Assembly: GCF_900110435.1 (NCBI RefSeq)
Contig: NZ_FODT01000003.1
Span: 186,001-250,000 of the forward strand
Direction of reading: 5' to 3'
From: Rhodopseudomonas pseudopalustris
GTDB lineage: Bacteria; Pseudomonadota; Alphaproteobacteria; Rhizobiales; Xanthobacteraceae
Length of the DNA stretch: 64,000 nucleotides
The notes beneath the pieces were generated by a model. The model was given only the letters and a program-made list of their open reading frames with translations. It made no database searches and was not told where the DNA came from. Made by a program: the position numbers and the translations under genes. Below are positions 56,234 to 63,993 of the stretch, one piece after another (within the stretch, counting starts at the first letter, position 1; each line of letters starts with the position of its first letter).

Positions 56234-56617
56234 ATGCCGATCCAGCACTTCGCGCCGCCCGCGCATATCCAGGCGCCGCCTTTGTCATTCGCGGCGCGGA
56301 CCGGCGATCTGCTGTTCATCTCCGGCATTCCCGGCTACGATGACAACCGCCAGTTGCCCGACGATTTCGAAGCGCAGTTCGGCTTTGTCGTCGTCAATAT
56401 CACCCGCGTCCTCACCGAGGCCGGCGCGAGCCTGCGCGATCTCGTCAAGCTCAACGTGCTGCTGACCCGCGCGGCCGACGTTGCGCCGATGAACAAGCTC
56501 TACGCCCAGGCGTTCGGCCCGGCGCCCTACCCTGCCCGCACCACCTGCGTGGTCCAGGCGCTGCCCGACCCGAAGATGCTGATCGAAATCGAAGGCATCG
56601 CGTCACTGGCGAAGTAA
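56234..56617 (+). CDS. RidA family protein
   Basis: The 127-residue protein belongs to the RidA/YjgF/UK114 family of trimeric enzymes that hydrolyse reactive enamines and imines. It has GDLLFISGIPGYD, VVNITRVLTEAGASLRDLVKLNVLLT and YPARTTCVVQAL with the conserved Arg used for the carboxylate of the substrate. The C-terminal MLIEIEGIAS is typical. AGGAGG lies before the start. It is divergent from the exported protein and followed by a strong hairpin. Specific substrate is unknown. Confidence 0.9.
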   Translation: MPIQHFAPPAHIQAPPLSFAARTGDLLFISGIPGYDDNRQLPDDFEAQFGFVVVNITRVLTEAGASLRDLVKLNVLLTRAADVAPMNKLYAQAFGPAPYPARTTCVVQALPDPKMLIEIEGIASLAK

Positions 56618-56674
56618 GCGGTCGACGCTTCGTCGCGGGAGCGAAGTGATTGCGCGGTCCCGATAGGGTGCGAG

Positions 56675-56720
56675 ACTCAGGGGCGCGTTCGCCGCGCCCC
56701 TGAGTCCGAGACTGGCTTTT
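56675..56720 (+). terminator. Hairpin terminator after the RidA gene
   Basis: The thirteen-base arms ACTCAGGGGCGCG and CGCGCCCCTGAGT enclose a five-base loop. A CTTTT run follows after about ten bases. Confidence 0.7.
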
Positions 56721-56844
56721 CGCGGCGATCCGGCAAAGCAAGCGTAAGGTTGACGCAGGGGCCAATCGATCGCATGCTGAAGGCCTGTTCCGCCGTCCTG
56801 ACCGGCGCCTACCCGCTGCGACCCTTTTCCCGCGCCCTGCGTCG

Positions 56845-56858
56845 TTGATACAGGTCAA
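56845..56858. promoter_or_regulatory. FNR/FixK-like box
   Basis: TTGAT-ACAG-GTCAA fits the TTGA-N6-TCAA consensus of FNR/FixK (AadR in Rhodopseudomonas) with one deviation from TTGAT-N4-ATCAA. It lies about 140 bases upstream of the zinc-ribbon gene, the only gene it could serve on the plus strand. The region 56721-56997 otherwise shows no gene. Confidence 0.5.
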
Positions 56859-56997
56859 AGCCGCGCCGGTGCTCGCGGGAATTTGTAGGCGCTTTGCACC
56901 CATGATCGATGGGTAAAACCCGCGTCCAGACGCAGGTCCGGCTTTGAGCGGCGCAGAATTGGCGATAGGTTGCTTATCCATAGTTTCGGGGACCCGC

Positions 56998-58008
56998 GTG
57001 CTGCGCAAAGCTTTCATGAAAGTGTTTTCGGCCCATCCGGTCGAAACCATCGCCGCCTGCACCGGTCTGTTCATGATCGTGCTCGGCTTTGCGCTCGGCA
57101 CCCAGACCGGCTGGGTCTGGTTCTGGGGCCAGGTTTCGGCGATCTTCGGCGCCAGCCTCGCCACCCTCGCGGTGGTGTGGACCGTCCGTCAGCGCGCCGC
57201 CGAGGCGCGGATGGCGGCCAATCTCAACGTGCTGGCCCGCCAGCTCGAAACCTCGATCAGCCAGATCCACAAATCGATCAAGGGCGGTCGCGACGAGTCG
57301 CTTCCCGCCGCGGTGTATCTCGCCCAGATCGAGCAGTGCATCGACAATCTGATCGGCGTCACCCATGAGATCGGCGAGATCACCGGGCGGCAATTGCCGT
57401 TCGACGTGATCGAGATGCTGACCGCGCGTGAAACGCTGCACATCGAGGCGCATATCACCGACGCCCGCGCCCCCGAGCGCAAGCTCGCCACCGAGACCGA
57501 GAATTGCCCGGCCTGCAAGAAGGCGGTCGAATTCCAGATCGGCAGCCTGCCCGGCGACAGCGCCAAGCCGACCTGCCCGCATTGCGGCCAGCGCTTCCAC
57601 GCCCACCGCTCCACCACCGGCAACATCTTTCTGCGGATGCCCGGCGCTTCGCAATTCACCCGCGCGGTATCGGTCAATTGCCCGGCCTGCGCCAGCAAGA
57701 TCCCGGCGAATATCGATCAGGGCAAGCAGCAATCGGAGACCCGGTTCTGCTTCTCCTGCGGGGCCAAGGTCAGCATCGATCCGCTCGGGCAGGAATGCAC
57801 GCTGATCAGCAAGCAGGAGCGCCTGCCCGGTCATCTCAATGGCGCCGGCACGCTGGTCTGCGAGAAGTGCAGCGAGACGGCGATCGTGCTGACCTCGAAC
57901 AGCGCCGGCACTTACGGCATCTGCCGCAAGGACGATGGCTTGGTGTTCCTCCCCGCCACCACCGCCCCGCAAGCGCAGGCCGCGCCGCGCAGCGACGCCG
58001 CCGAGTAG
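56998..58008 (+). CDS. Membrane-anchored multi-zinc-ribbon protein of unknown function
   Basis: The product of about 336 residues has two hydrophobic helices near residues 15-60 (ETIAACTGLFMIVLGFALG and GWVWFWGQVSAIFGASLATLAVVW). A helical, charged stretch follows. The C-terminal half holds cysteine knuckles CPACKK and CPHCGQ, then CPAC and CFSCG, then CEKC, suggesting at least two zinc ribbons. No family is recognised. The start is uncertain: GTG 56998 has GGGGA upstream, ATG 57016 lies inside and ATG-like 56944 earlier. The FixK-like box upstream hints at control by low oxygen. Confidence 0.7.
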   Translation: MLRKAFMKVFSAHPVETIAACTGLFMIVLGFALGTQTGWVWFWGQVSAIFGASLATLAVVWTVRQRAAEARMAANLNVLARQLETSISQIHKSIKGGRDESLPAAVYLAQIEQCIDNLIGVTHEIGEITGRQLPFDVIEMLTARETLHIEAHITDARAPERKLATETENCPACKKAVEFQIGSLPGDSAKPTCPHCGQRFHAHRSTTGNIFLRMPGASQFTRAVSVNCPACASKIPANIDQGKQQSETRFCFSCGAKVSIDPLGQECTLISKQERLPGHLNGAGTLVCEKCSETAIVLTSNSAGTYGICRKDDGLVFLPATTAPQAQAAPRSDAAE

Positions 58009-58029
58009 CGCTGCCGCGGAATTTCAGGA

Positions 58030-58133
58030 CTGGAGCAAGATGACTTATCTTCGAGTCGTCATCCTGCTCCAGGTTCTTGTTTGAGCGTGATCTTTTCCGA
58101 AAAGCGGTGTCCACTTTTCGGGATCATGCTCTG
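58030..58133. repeat. Dispersed repeat (GATCCCGAAAAGTGGACACC family)
   Basis: The left part pairs CTGGAGCA and GATGAC with GTCATC and TGCTCCAG. The right part reads, on the minus strand, GAGCATGATCCCGAAAAGTGG ... CGGAAAAGATCACGCTC. It is the best-preserved of three copies (others at 4978-5023 and 37234-37290). Confidence 0.75.
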
Positions 58134-58239
58134 ACAGTGCGGCGCCGAGCCGCGCTGTTTTCAATTTGACAGGCGCGCCGCGCTTGATCACGCTTGCAGT
58201 TGCCTCGCAATTTCCTCCCGCACTGCAGCAGATCACCGC

Positions 58240-59421
58240 ATGAGCAACGCTCCGCATTTCGAGATCGACGTCGCTTCGTTCTGGGCCGATCCTTATCCCG
58301 CGCTTGCGAGGATGCGCGCCGAGGCGCCGATCGCCTTTGTGCCGCAACTCGGCTCGACCATCTTCACCCGGCGCGACGACATCTTCGTCACCGAGAAGCG
58401 CATCGACGTGTTCTCGTCGCACCAGCCGGCCGGCCTGATGAACCGGCTGATGGGCCACAACATGATGCGCAAGGACGGCGACGCGCATATCGCCGAGCGC
58501 AGCGCCTTGTTTCCAGCGGTGTCGCCGCGCACCGTGAAGGACGTCTGGCGCGCGCAGTTTCAGGCCCATGCCGATCGGATCCTCGACGAACTCGCGCCGC
58601 AGGGTCACGCCGATCTGGTCAAGGCTTTCGCGCTGCCGCTGTCGGGTGAGTGCCTGAAGCACATCACCGGCCTCACCAATATCAGCTATCACGAGATGGA
58701 TTCGTGGTCGCAGGCGATGATCGACGGCATCGCCAACTACACCGGCGACAAGGCGGTCGAGGATCGTTGCCATGCGGCGACCGCGGGCATCGACGCCGCG
58801 ATCGACGACATGGCCCCGGTGGTGAGCAAGCATTCCAACCACTCGATGCTGAGCGTGCTGCTCGCCTCGGGCATGGCGATGGACAGTATCCGCGCCAACA
58901 TCAAGCTCGCGATTTCGGGCGGGCAGAACGAGCCGCGCGACGCGATCGCGGGCTGCATCTGGGCGCTGCTGACGCATCCCGCAGAATACGCCAAGGTCGT
59001 TGCGGGGGATGCGAGCTGGCTCGCCGTGTTCGAGGAATACGCCCGCTGGATCGCACCGATCGGAATGTCGCCGCGCCGCGTCGCGCAGCCGTTCCATTAT
59101 CGCGGCGTCGATTTCGAGCCGGAGGATCGGGTGTTCTTCATGTTCGGCTCGGCCAATCGCGACGAGGCCTGTTTCACTGATCCGGACGCGTTCGACGTCA
59201 GCCGCGATCATGCCAAAAGCATCGCCTTCGGCGCAGGTCCGCATTACTGCGCGGGCGCCTTCGCCTCGCGCGCGATGGTCGCCGACGTCGCGCTGCCGAG
59301 TGTGTTCGCACGGCTGAAAGCGCTGCGGCTCGACGAAGGCGAGCCGGTGCGGATCGGCGGCTGGGCGTTTCGCGGGCTGCTCAATCTGCCGGTCGCATGG
59401 AGCAGCGCCGCGCCGAATTGA
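58240..59421 (+). CDS. Cytochrome P450
   Basis: This soluble bacterial P450 of 393 residues has the heme-thiolate loop FGAGPHYCAGAFASR near residue 335 and an ExxR (EEYAR) in the K helix. The I-helix segment reads SGGQNEPRDAI. The usual acid-threonine pair used for oxygen activation is not present; Asn-Glu-Pro takes its place. NPxxF-like and meander regions (FGSANRDEACFTDPDAFDVSRD) are normal. It stands alone, with no ferredoxin or reductase gene nearby. The substrate is unknown. The region upstream holds a dispersed repeat. Confidence 0.92.
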   Translation: MSNAPHFEIDVASFWADPYPALARMRAEAPIAFVPQLGSTIFTRRDDIFVTEKRIDVFSSHQPAGLMNRLMGHNMMRKDGDAHIAERSALFPAVSPRTVKDVWRAQFQAHADRILDELAPQGHADLVKAFALPLSGECLKHITGLTNISYHEMDSWSQAMIDGIANYTGDKAVEDRCHAATAGIDAAIDDMAPVVSKHSNHSMLSVLLASGMAMDSIRANIKLAISGGQNEPRDAIAGCIWALLTHPAEYAKVVAGDASWLAVFEEYARWIAPIGMSPRRVAQPFHYRGVDFEPEDRVFFMFGSANRDEACFTDPDAFDVSRDHAKSIAFGAGPHYCAGAFASRAMVADVALPSVFARLKALRLDEGEPVRIGGWAFRGLLNLPVAWSSAAPN

Positions 59422-59641
59422 GGCGCCGAGGCTCGGATGTCATGCTCGGTCGCCGGCGGTTCGAGATCGAACAGCGTTTCGATATTCCGGCACATGACGC
59501 GCCTCCTGATCGTCGTCGGCATTGCGGCCGATGGACACGCCGATCGCACGGCGCATCGCGGAGCTCCCAAACGCACGGCTCTTGTGATCGCCGGCCCAGT
59601 GACTAGCTGAGGCTGACGTTCGAACGGCTGCGAGGGTGTCG

Positions 59642-60268
59642 ATGTCGACGATCTGGTACTACACCGTGCTGATATTCGAATCGGCGCTCGGCGTGTTCGG
59701 GCTGCGGCTGTACGAACAGCCGGCCTATGCGGTTCTCGACAGCCCCGCCGACAACATCGAGATCCGCCGCTATGCGCCGCGGCTGGCCGCCGAAGTCGCG
59801 CTCGACCGCGAAGGCGGCGCCGACGGCCGCGCCTTCACCTTGTTGTTCAACTACATCGCCGGCGCCAATCGCAACACGTCGGGTCAATCGGAGCGCGTCG
59901 CGATGACCGCGCCGGTCGACGTCGCCCGGCCGGAGAAAATCGCCATGACCGCGCCGGTGCAGACCGATCGCCGCGACGGCGCGATCCGGATGCGGTTTTT
60001 CCTGCCCACGCAACTCACAGCCGACACCGCGCCGGTGCCCGCCGACGATCGGGTCAGGATCGTCAAGGTGCCCGAGGAAACCGTCGCCACGCTGCGCTTC
60101 ACCTGGACCGGCCGCGACCTCGCCGAACGCCAGCAGCAACTCATCGCAGCGCTCGAGAACTCGCGCTGGCAGCCCACCGCCGCGCCCTACGGCCTGTTCT
60201 ACGATGCTCCCTTCACCATTCCCTTCCTGCGCCGCAACGAGGCGGCGGTGACGGTCACGCCGCGCTGA
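59642..60268 (+). CDS. SOUL family heme-binding protein
   Basis: The 208-residue protein has a short hydrophobic N-terminus (IWYYTVLIFESALGVFGLR), which may anchor or export it. The SOUL domain follows, with YAVLDSPADNIEIRRYAPRLAAEV, LFNYIAGANR, VAMTAPV repeated, and APYGLFYDAPFTIPFLRRNEAAV at the end. SOUL/HBP proteins bind heme or tetrapyrroles. The start at ATG 59642 has GAGGGT five bases upstream; a GTG at 59636 is possible. The 220 bases before it hold no convincing gene. Confidence 0.88.
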   Translation: MSTIWYYTVLIFESALGVFGLRLYEQPAYAVLDSPADNIEIRRYAPRLAAEVALDREGGADGRAFTLLFNYIAGANRNTSGQSERVAMTAPVDVARPEKIAMTAPVQTDRRDGAIRMRFFLPTQLTADTAPVPADDRVRIVKVPEETVATLRFTWTGRDLAERQQQLIAALENSRWQPTAAPYGLFYDAPFTIPFLRRNEAAVTVTPR

Positions 60269-60278
60269 GCGCACGCGT

Positions 60279-60303
60279 GGAACCGCGATCGGGCGCGAAC
60301 GTT
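60279..60303 (+). promoter_or_regulatory. EcfG (general stress) promoter upstream of the DUF2188 gene
   Basis: GGAAC at 60279-60283 and CGTT at 60300-60303 are separated by exactly 16 bases, matching GGAAC-N16/17-CGTT. The start codon lies 33 bases downstream. Confidence 0.75.
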
Positions 60304-60335
60304 GGCTGCGAGACATCACAACGCGCGAGGCACAG

Positions 60336-60581
60336 ATGACCGAGATCACGTACACCATCGTCGAGCACGACGGCGGCTGGGCCTACAAGGTCAAGGACAG
60401 CTTCTCCGAGACCTTCCCGACCCACAAGGCCGCGGCGGCGGCCGCAGCGCGCGCCGCCAACGAACAGCGCGTCCCGGGCCGCACCGAGGTGATCCAATAC
60501 GAGGACGAAGCCGGCCAATGGCGCGAGGAAACCGCGCGCGGCAACGACCGACCGAACACCTTGATCGTCGACAAGGGTTGA
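60336..60581 (+). CDS. DUF2188 family small protein
   Basis: The 81-residue hydrophilic protein has the DUF2188 pattern: IVEHDGGWAYKVKDSFSETFPTHKAAAAAAARAA then EVIQYEDEAGQWREE. The family is small and of unknown function, often found among stress-induced genes. A GGAAC-N16-CGTT promoter upstream agrees with that. It follows the SOUL gene by 67 bases, but the dedicated promoter suggests separate expression. Confidence 0.85.
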   Translation: MTEITYTIVEHDGGWAYKVKDSFSETFPTHKAAAAAAARAANEQRVPGRTEVIQYEDEAGQWREETARGNDRPNTLIVDKG

Positions 60582-60737
60582 GCCGCGACGACTCTCACGA
60601 TCACCGGCCGGAGCGACTGGTTGATGTGACACAGATAATAAGACCAGAACGACGAACCGACCGTGGGCGCGTCACGGGCCTTGTCGTCGTCGCAGGTCGT
60701 CACCACGGAATTCACCGGATCACAGCACGCATACCCC

Positions 60738-61196
60738 ATGACTGAAGCGCACAGCACTGAAACTCACGCCACTGTCATTTCCACCGACCCCGCGTCCGCT
60801 TTGCATCGTGTCGTGATCCGCTGGGTGCTCGCGGCATTCTTCGTCGCTGCCGGCGTCGCGCATCTCGCGGTGCCCGATAAGCTGCTGGCGATGACGCCGG
60901 CCTGGGTGCCGTTCGCGCCGCAGGTGATCCTGGTCACCGGCCTGTGCGAATTCGCCGGCGCCATCGCGCTGGTGACGCGGCCGCTGCGCTGGTGGGCCGG
61001 CGTAGCGCTCGCGCTGTATGCGCTGGGCGTCTGGCCGGCGAACATCAAGCACGCGATCGACGGCATCGACATTCCCGGGATGCCGAGTAGCTGGTGGTAT
61101 CATGGCCCGAGGCTGGCGGCGCAGCCGTTGATCATCTGGGCGAGCCTCTACGCTGCCAATGTGATCGACTGGCCGTTCCGTCGCCGCACCAGCTGA
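60738..61196 (+). CDS. DoxX-like membrane protein
   Basis: The 152-residue protein has four predicted membrane helices and the DoxX-type pattern RWVLAAFFVAAGVAHLAVPDKLLAM, TGLCEFAGAIALVTRPLRWWAGVALALYALGVWPANIKHA and a final helix. DoxX-like proteins are linked to quinone or thiol redox in the membrane, but roles vary. The start is taken at ATG 60738 (MTEAHSTE); the frame opens 25 codons earlier. No strong ribosome site is visible. Confidence 0.82.
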   Translation: MTEAHSTETHATVISTDPASALHRVVIRWVLAAFFVAAGVAHLAVPDKLLAMTPAWVPFAPQVILVTGLCEFAGAIALVTRPLRWWAGVALALYALGVWPANIKHAIDGIDIPGMPSSWWYHGPRLAAQPLIIWASLYAANVIDWPFRRRTS

Positions 61197-61284
61197 CGTC
61201 CCGCGCCTGGGCCAACCCTTTCGGGCACGCCCCGAACGCCACTGTCCGTAAGTTCGCTTGCGTAACACGCGCCATGGTTGCAGA

Positions 61285-61860
61285 ATGGAACCATGGCGGG
61301 AGGCTGCGTTGCGGGGCTTGTTGCGTATCCTGGCGTGTGGTGCGACTGCGATGCTGGCCGGTTGCGTGACCGATGCCGGCAGCATCCGGTCCGGAAGCTG
61401 GATGATTGATCAGAAGCCCGACAGGATCACCGGCACGCCGGTCGCGGGCGCGGTCACCAGGACCTGGGGCGCCACCAACAGCAACAACCCGGCGATCCGG
61501 AACGCTCTGTTGCAACTCACCTGTTTCGAGAACCGGCCGATTGCGAAGATCGCCTTGGATTTCAAGATCGGCAGCGACCGCAACACCAGCCTCGGCTACC
61601 GGTTCGACGACAAGCCCGGGCGCGACTCGGTCGAGTCACGCGTGCTGCTCGGCTACCAAGTGATCGTCATTGAGGATGCCGCGGCGCTGCAGCAATTCGT
61701 CGACGACCTGCGCGGATCGAACAGACTGTTCGTCCGGTTTCGCTCGCTCAACGCGGGCAACAGCGCCGTGGAGTTCAAGGTCGACGGGTCGGAGACGGCG
61801 ATCGAGGCGGCCTATGCGGCCTGCCCGTTGTCGCCGGCGACTTCGCGCCGGACGACCTGA
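61285..61860 (+). CDS. Lipoprotein of unknown function
   Basis: The 191-residue product has a lipoprotein signal, LRILACGATAMLAGCVTD, with the lipidated Cys near residue 27. The mature domain contains a cysteine in LQLTCFENRPIAKIALDF and ends with VEFKVDGSETAIEAAYAACPL. That layout, with a strand-rich domain and a terminal Ala-Cys, recalls VasI-like or similar periplasmic proteins. No firm family is assigned. The start is ATG 61285; a GTG/ATG further upstream or a TTG at 61309 cannot be excluded. Confidence 0.7.
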   Translation: MEPWREAALRGLLRILACGATAMLAGCVTDAGSIRSGSWMIDQKPDRITGTPVAGAVTRTWGATNSNNPAIRNALLQLTCFENRPIAKIALDFKIGSDRNTSLGYRFDDKPGRDSVESRVLLGYQVIVIEDAAALQQFVDDLRGSNRLFVRFRSLNAGNSAVEFKVDGSETAIEAAYAACPLSPATSRRTT

Positions 61861-61902
61861 CGGCGCGTATCCGCAATCAGGGATACGAGCCGTCATTTTC
61901 AA

Positions 61903-62385
61903 TCAGTCGTGGTCGAGTTCGCCGATGTGGTGCTGCTGATACAGCTCGACGCCGATCCGGTTGACCAGATCGATCTGGGTCTCGAGGAAATCGATATGAT
62001 GCTCCTCGTCCTTCATCAGCTTTTCGAACAGGTCGCGTGACACGTAGTCCTTCACGCTGTGGCAGTAGGTCGCCGCTTCCTGGTAGAGCGCGCGGGCGTC
62101 GATCTCGGCCTGCAGGTCGGAGTTCAGCACTTCCTTGACGTTCTGGCCGATCCGAAGCGGATCAAGCACCTGCATGTTCGGGAAGCCGTCGAGGAAAATG
62201 ATGCGATCGGTGAGCTTGTCGGCGTGTTCCATCTCTTCGATGGATTCCTTGCGCCAGGTCTTGGCGAGGTCCTTCAGCCCCCAATTGTCGAGCAGGCGAT
62301 AATGCAGCCAATACTGGCTGATAGCCGTCAGCTCGCTGCGCAGACCGCGGTTGAGATATTCGATGACCTTGGCATCGCCCTTCAT
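61903..62385 (-). CDS. bfr: Bacterioferritin
   Basis: Bacterioferritin stores iron in a 24-subunit heme-containing shell. The 160-residue product has the ferroxidase ligands in [15 protein letters not shown] (Glu), [13 protein letters not shown] (Glu and His), [14 protein letters not shown] (Glu) and [13 protein letters not shown] (Glu and His). The heme-binding Met is expected in the second helix region (GFPNMQVLD). The start at ATG 62385 has AGGAGAAGTC upstream. An Irr-type box lies about 65 bases upstream. bfd, encoding its ferredoxin partner, is the next gene upstream on the same strand. Confidence 0.95.
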   Translation of the reverse strand: MKGDAKVIEYLNRGLRSELTAISQYWLHYRLLDNWGLKDLAKTWRKESIEEMEHADKLTDRIIFLDGFPNMQVLDPLRIGQNVKEVLNSDLQAEIDARALYQEAATYCHSVKDYVSRDLFEKLMKDEEHHIDFLETQIDLVNRIGVELYQQHHIGELDHD

Positions 62386-62448
62386 GACTTCTCCTGTCGC
62401 CTTCCGGCGCAAACCGGCAACGCGCCGGCGCCCCGTTTTAGAATTAGA

Positions 62449-62466
62449 ATTGGAATAGTTCTAGAT
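62449..62466. promoter_or_regulatory. Irr-type iron control element upstream of bfr
   Basis: TTGGAA-TAG-TTCTAG resembles the iron control element TTnGAA-N3-TTCnAA bound by Irr in Bradyrhizobium and relatives. A further TTTTAGAATTAGAA lies beside it. Repression by Irr under low iron would fit bacterioferritin. Confidence 0.55.
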
Positions 62467-62525
62467 CATAAGTCGGACCGATCGCAATCCCGCGCAAGCG
62501 CGCAGGCATCGATCCCTCTCGGGGC

Positions 62526-62729
62526 TCAGGAGACGTGCGCGTGAGCGTGTCCGGGGGTGCAAGCCGCGTCGGTCATGATCTTTCGAATGGTGTGCATACA
62601 ACGGCCGCACTGACGGCTGCAGCCGAGGCAACGATGAACCTCGCCGGCGCTGCGCGCATTCCCACCATCGGGATGCAGCGCGCTGCGGACGTCGTGGTCG
62701 GTGAGGACGTTGCAGGAACAGACAATCAT
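62526..62729 (-). CDS. bfd: Bacterioferritin-associated ferredoxin
   Basis: The 67-residue protein is a BFD-type [2Fe-2S] protein that reduces bacterioferritin to release iron. It begins MIVCSCNVLTDHDVR, and the second cysteine group is HRCLGCSRQCGRCM. C4 and C6 plus a CxxC are the expected cluster ligands; two additional cysteines are present. The tail is rich in His and Ala. The start ATG 62729 is set by the conserved MIVCSC. Irr-like elements lie 34-100 bases upstream. Confidence 0.92.
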   Translation of the reverse strand: MIVCSCNVLTDHDVRSALHPDGGNARSAGEVHRCLGCSRQCGRCMHTIRKIMTDAACTPGHAHAHVS

Positions 62730-62762
62730 GGAATTTCGATAGTCCCAATGATGACGATGCGA

Positions 62763-62829
62763 GTTTTGGAATAGTGAAGAGATAGGATCGACGCAAAAGG
62801 AAAAGCGTTGTTTTGAAGCTATTCCAAAC
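62763..62829. promoter_or_regulatory. Irr-type elements upstream of bfd
   Basis: A half site GTTTTGGAATAG lies at 62763-62774. On the minus strand TTTGGAATAGCTTCAAAA at 62811-62828 is a fuller match (TTGGAA-N4-TTCAAA). They share TTTGGAATAG, and the bfr site shares TTGGAATAG. Confidence 0.5.
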
Positions 62830-63179
62830 TCGACTGGCGGGCTTGATCTCGCGCAAGCGCGCGTCCTGCCGCCTTTTTCGACGCGGCGGCCGCTTGCGCT
62901 GCTAGTTTCCGTCAGGTCCGTGAGGCACATCACGGCGGCCGAGCCGCAATCTTCATGCGGCGGCAGACGAGATCGCCCGGATCGGCGAGGCTTCGGAAGC
63001 GGTTTCGGCCCATCGGGCCCGGCGCCTGCCGAAGCCGAAACATGGCCACTAGCCGAAACATGGCCACTCTACGAGCCACCCATTCATTATTCGTTCAAGA
63101 GAAACGTGGAACCTAGTGGCCTGCGACATTGGCGCACGGACCCGTCGGGGATCGGACGGGAGATCGAAAGGGTGAAGCC
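62830..63179. other. Intergenic region with an 18-base tandem repeat
   Basis: No gene is recognised in these 350 bases. GCCGAAACATGGCCACTA is repeated in tandem at 63034-63051 and 63052-63068 (last base cut). GTTTCGGC upstream pairs with GCCGAAAC in the repeat. Confidence 0.55.
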
Positions 63180-63488
63180 ATGATGAAACCATTGATGGCG
63201 CTGGCTGCAGCGGCGACGCTGGGGATCGCGGCGGTCGGCTTGCCGGCCCCCGCGCAGGCTCATGACGGCTTGGGCGTGGGGCTCGCAGCCGGGCTGCTCG
63301 GCGGCGCAATCGTCGGCGGCGCGATGGCCGGCGGCCCGGGTTACTACGGGTACGGACCCGGCTATTATCACAGACCCGCCCCCGCCTATGTGGTCGGCCC
63401 GGGCTATTACGGCGACTGCTACTTGCAGCGCCAGCGCTTTTGGGACGGCTATGGCTGGCGAATCCGCACAGTTCGCGTCTGTGAGTGA
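63180..63488 (+). CDS. Small exported glycine-rich protein, first of a tandem pair
   Basis: The 102-residue product has a signal peptide (LMALAAAATLGIAAVGLPAPAQA) and a glycine-rich hydrophobic stretch, GVGLAAGLLGGAIVGGAMAGG. A tyrosine-, proline- and glycine-rich segment and the ending CYLQRQRFWDGYGWRIRTVRVCE follow. The same ending pattern, C-x-n-RxRFWDxY...WRxRxVxVC, occurs in the next gene. The two cysteines may form a disulfide in the periplasm. Function is unknown. The start is ATG 63180 after AAGGGTGAAGCC. Confidence 0.8.
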   Translation: MMKPLMALAAAATLGIAAVGLPAPAQAHDGLGVGLAAGLLGGAIVGGAMAGGPGYYGYGPGYYHRPAPAYVVGPGYYGDCYLQRQRFWDGYGWRIRTVRVCE

Positions 63489-63539
63489 CAGTGAACCTTC
63501 GAGTGGCTTCGAACGACTAATCGTTCTCCTCGAACCGCA

Positions 63540-63604
63540 GCGGATCCGGGGAGCTGGCGCCGTGTGTGCCCGAAAAACACCGTTTTTCAGGCACAGAGAT
63601 CCGC
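63540..63604. repeat. Large composite hairpin between the two small exported genes
   Basis: TGTGCC-C-GAAAAAC and GTTTTTC-A-GGCACA (63565-63595) form a near-perfect stem with a three-base loop. GCGGATC (63540-63546) and GATCCGC (63598-63604) form an outer stem. It could terminate the first gene on plus, since the T run lies in the 3' arm. Confidence 0.6.
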
Positions 63605-63708
63605 GGCTGATCTGCGACGATTGACGGCATTGCATTTTTTTGATGCTGTGCGGATGGGTCGAATTTTCGTCAACAAGCGCCGGTCGCGGCGCCACTCTGG
63701 AGAGACAA

Positions 63709-63993
63709 ATGAAGAAGACTGTTTCGGTCCTGCTTGCGGTCGCGACCATTGCCGGCTCGCTGGTCACCGCGGTTCCGGGCGCGAAGGCCGATGGCGGCCG
63801 GATCGCGGCTGGCGTCGCCGGCGGCCTGATCGGCGGCGCCCTGCTCGGCGGCGCGATTGCCGCCAGCCGGCCGGCCTATGCCGCCCCCGCCCCGGTCTAT
63901 GTCGAAGAGCCGGAGTGCCGGGTGGTGCGCGAGCGCTTCTGGGACGAGTATCGCGGCGTCTGGCGCTCGCGCCCGGTCCAGGTCTGCGATTGA
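63709..63993 (+). CDS. Small exported glycine-rich protein, second of a tandem pair
   Basis: The 94-residue product has a signal peptide (KKTVSVLLAVATIAGSLVTAVPGAKA) and a glycine-rich hydrophobic stretch, RIAAGVAGGLIGGALLGGAIAAS. The ending ECRVVRERFWDEYRGVWRSRPVQVCD matches the pattern of the previous gene. It lacks the long Tyr/Gly segment of that gene. GGAGAGACAA precedes ATG 63709. The window ends a few bases after its stop. Confidence 0.82.
   Translation: MKKTVSVLLAVATIAGSLVTAVPGAKADGGRIAAGVAGGLIGGALLGGAIAASRPAYAAPAPVYVEEPECRVVRERFWDEYRGVWRSRPVQVCD

Noticed and set aside
61287-61310. GGAAC-N15-CGTT resembling an EcfG promoter near the lipoprotein gene
   Set aside because: The spacing is 15 instead of 16-17 bases, and the motif overlaps the preferred start codon.
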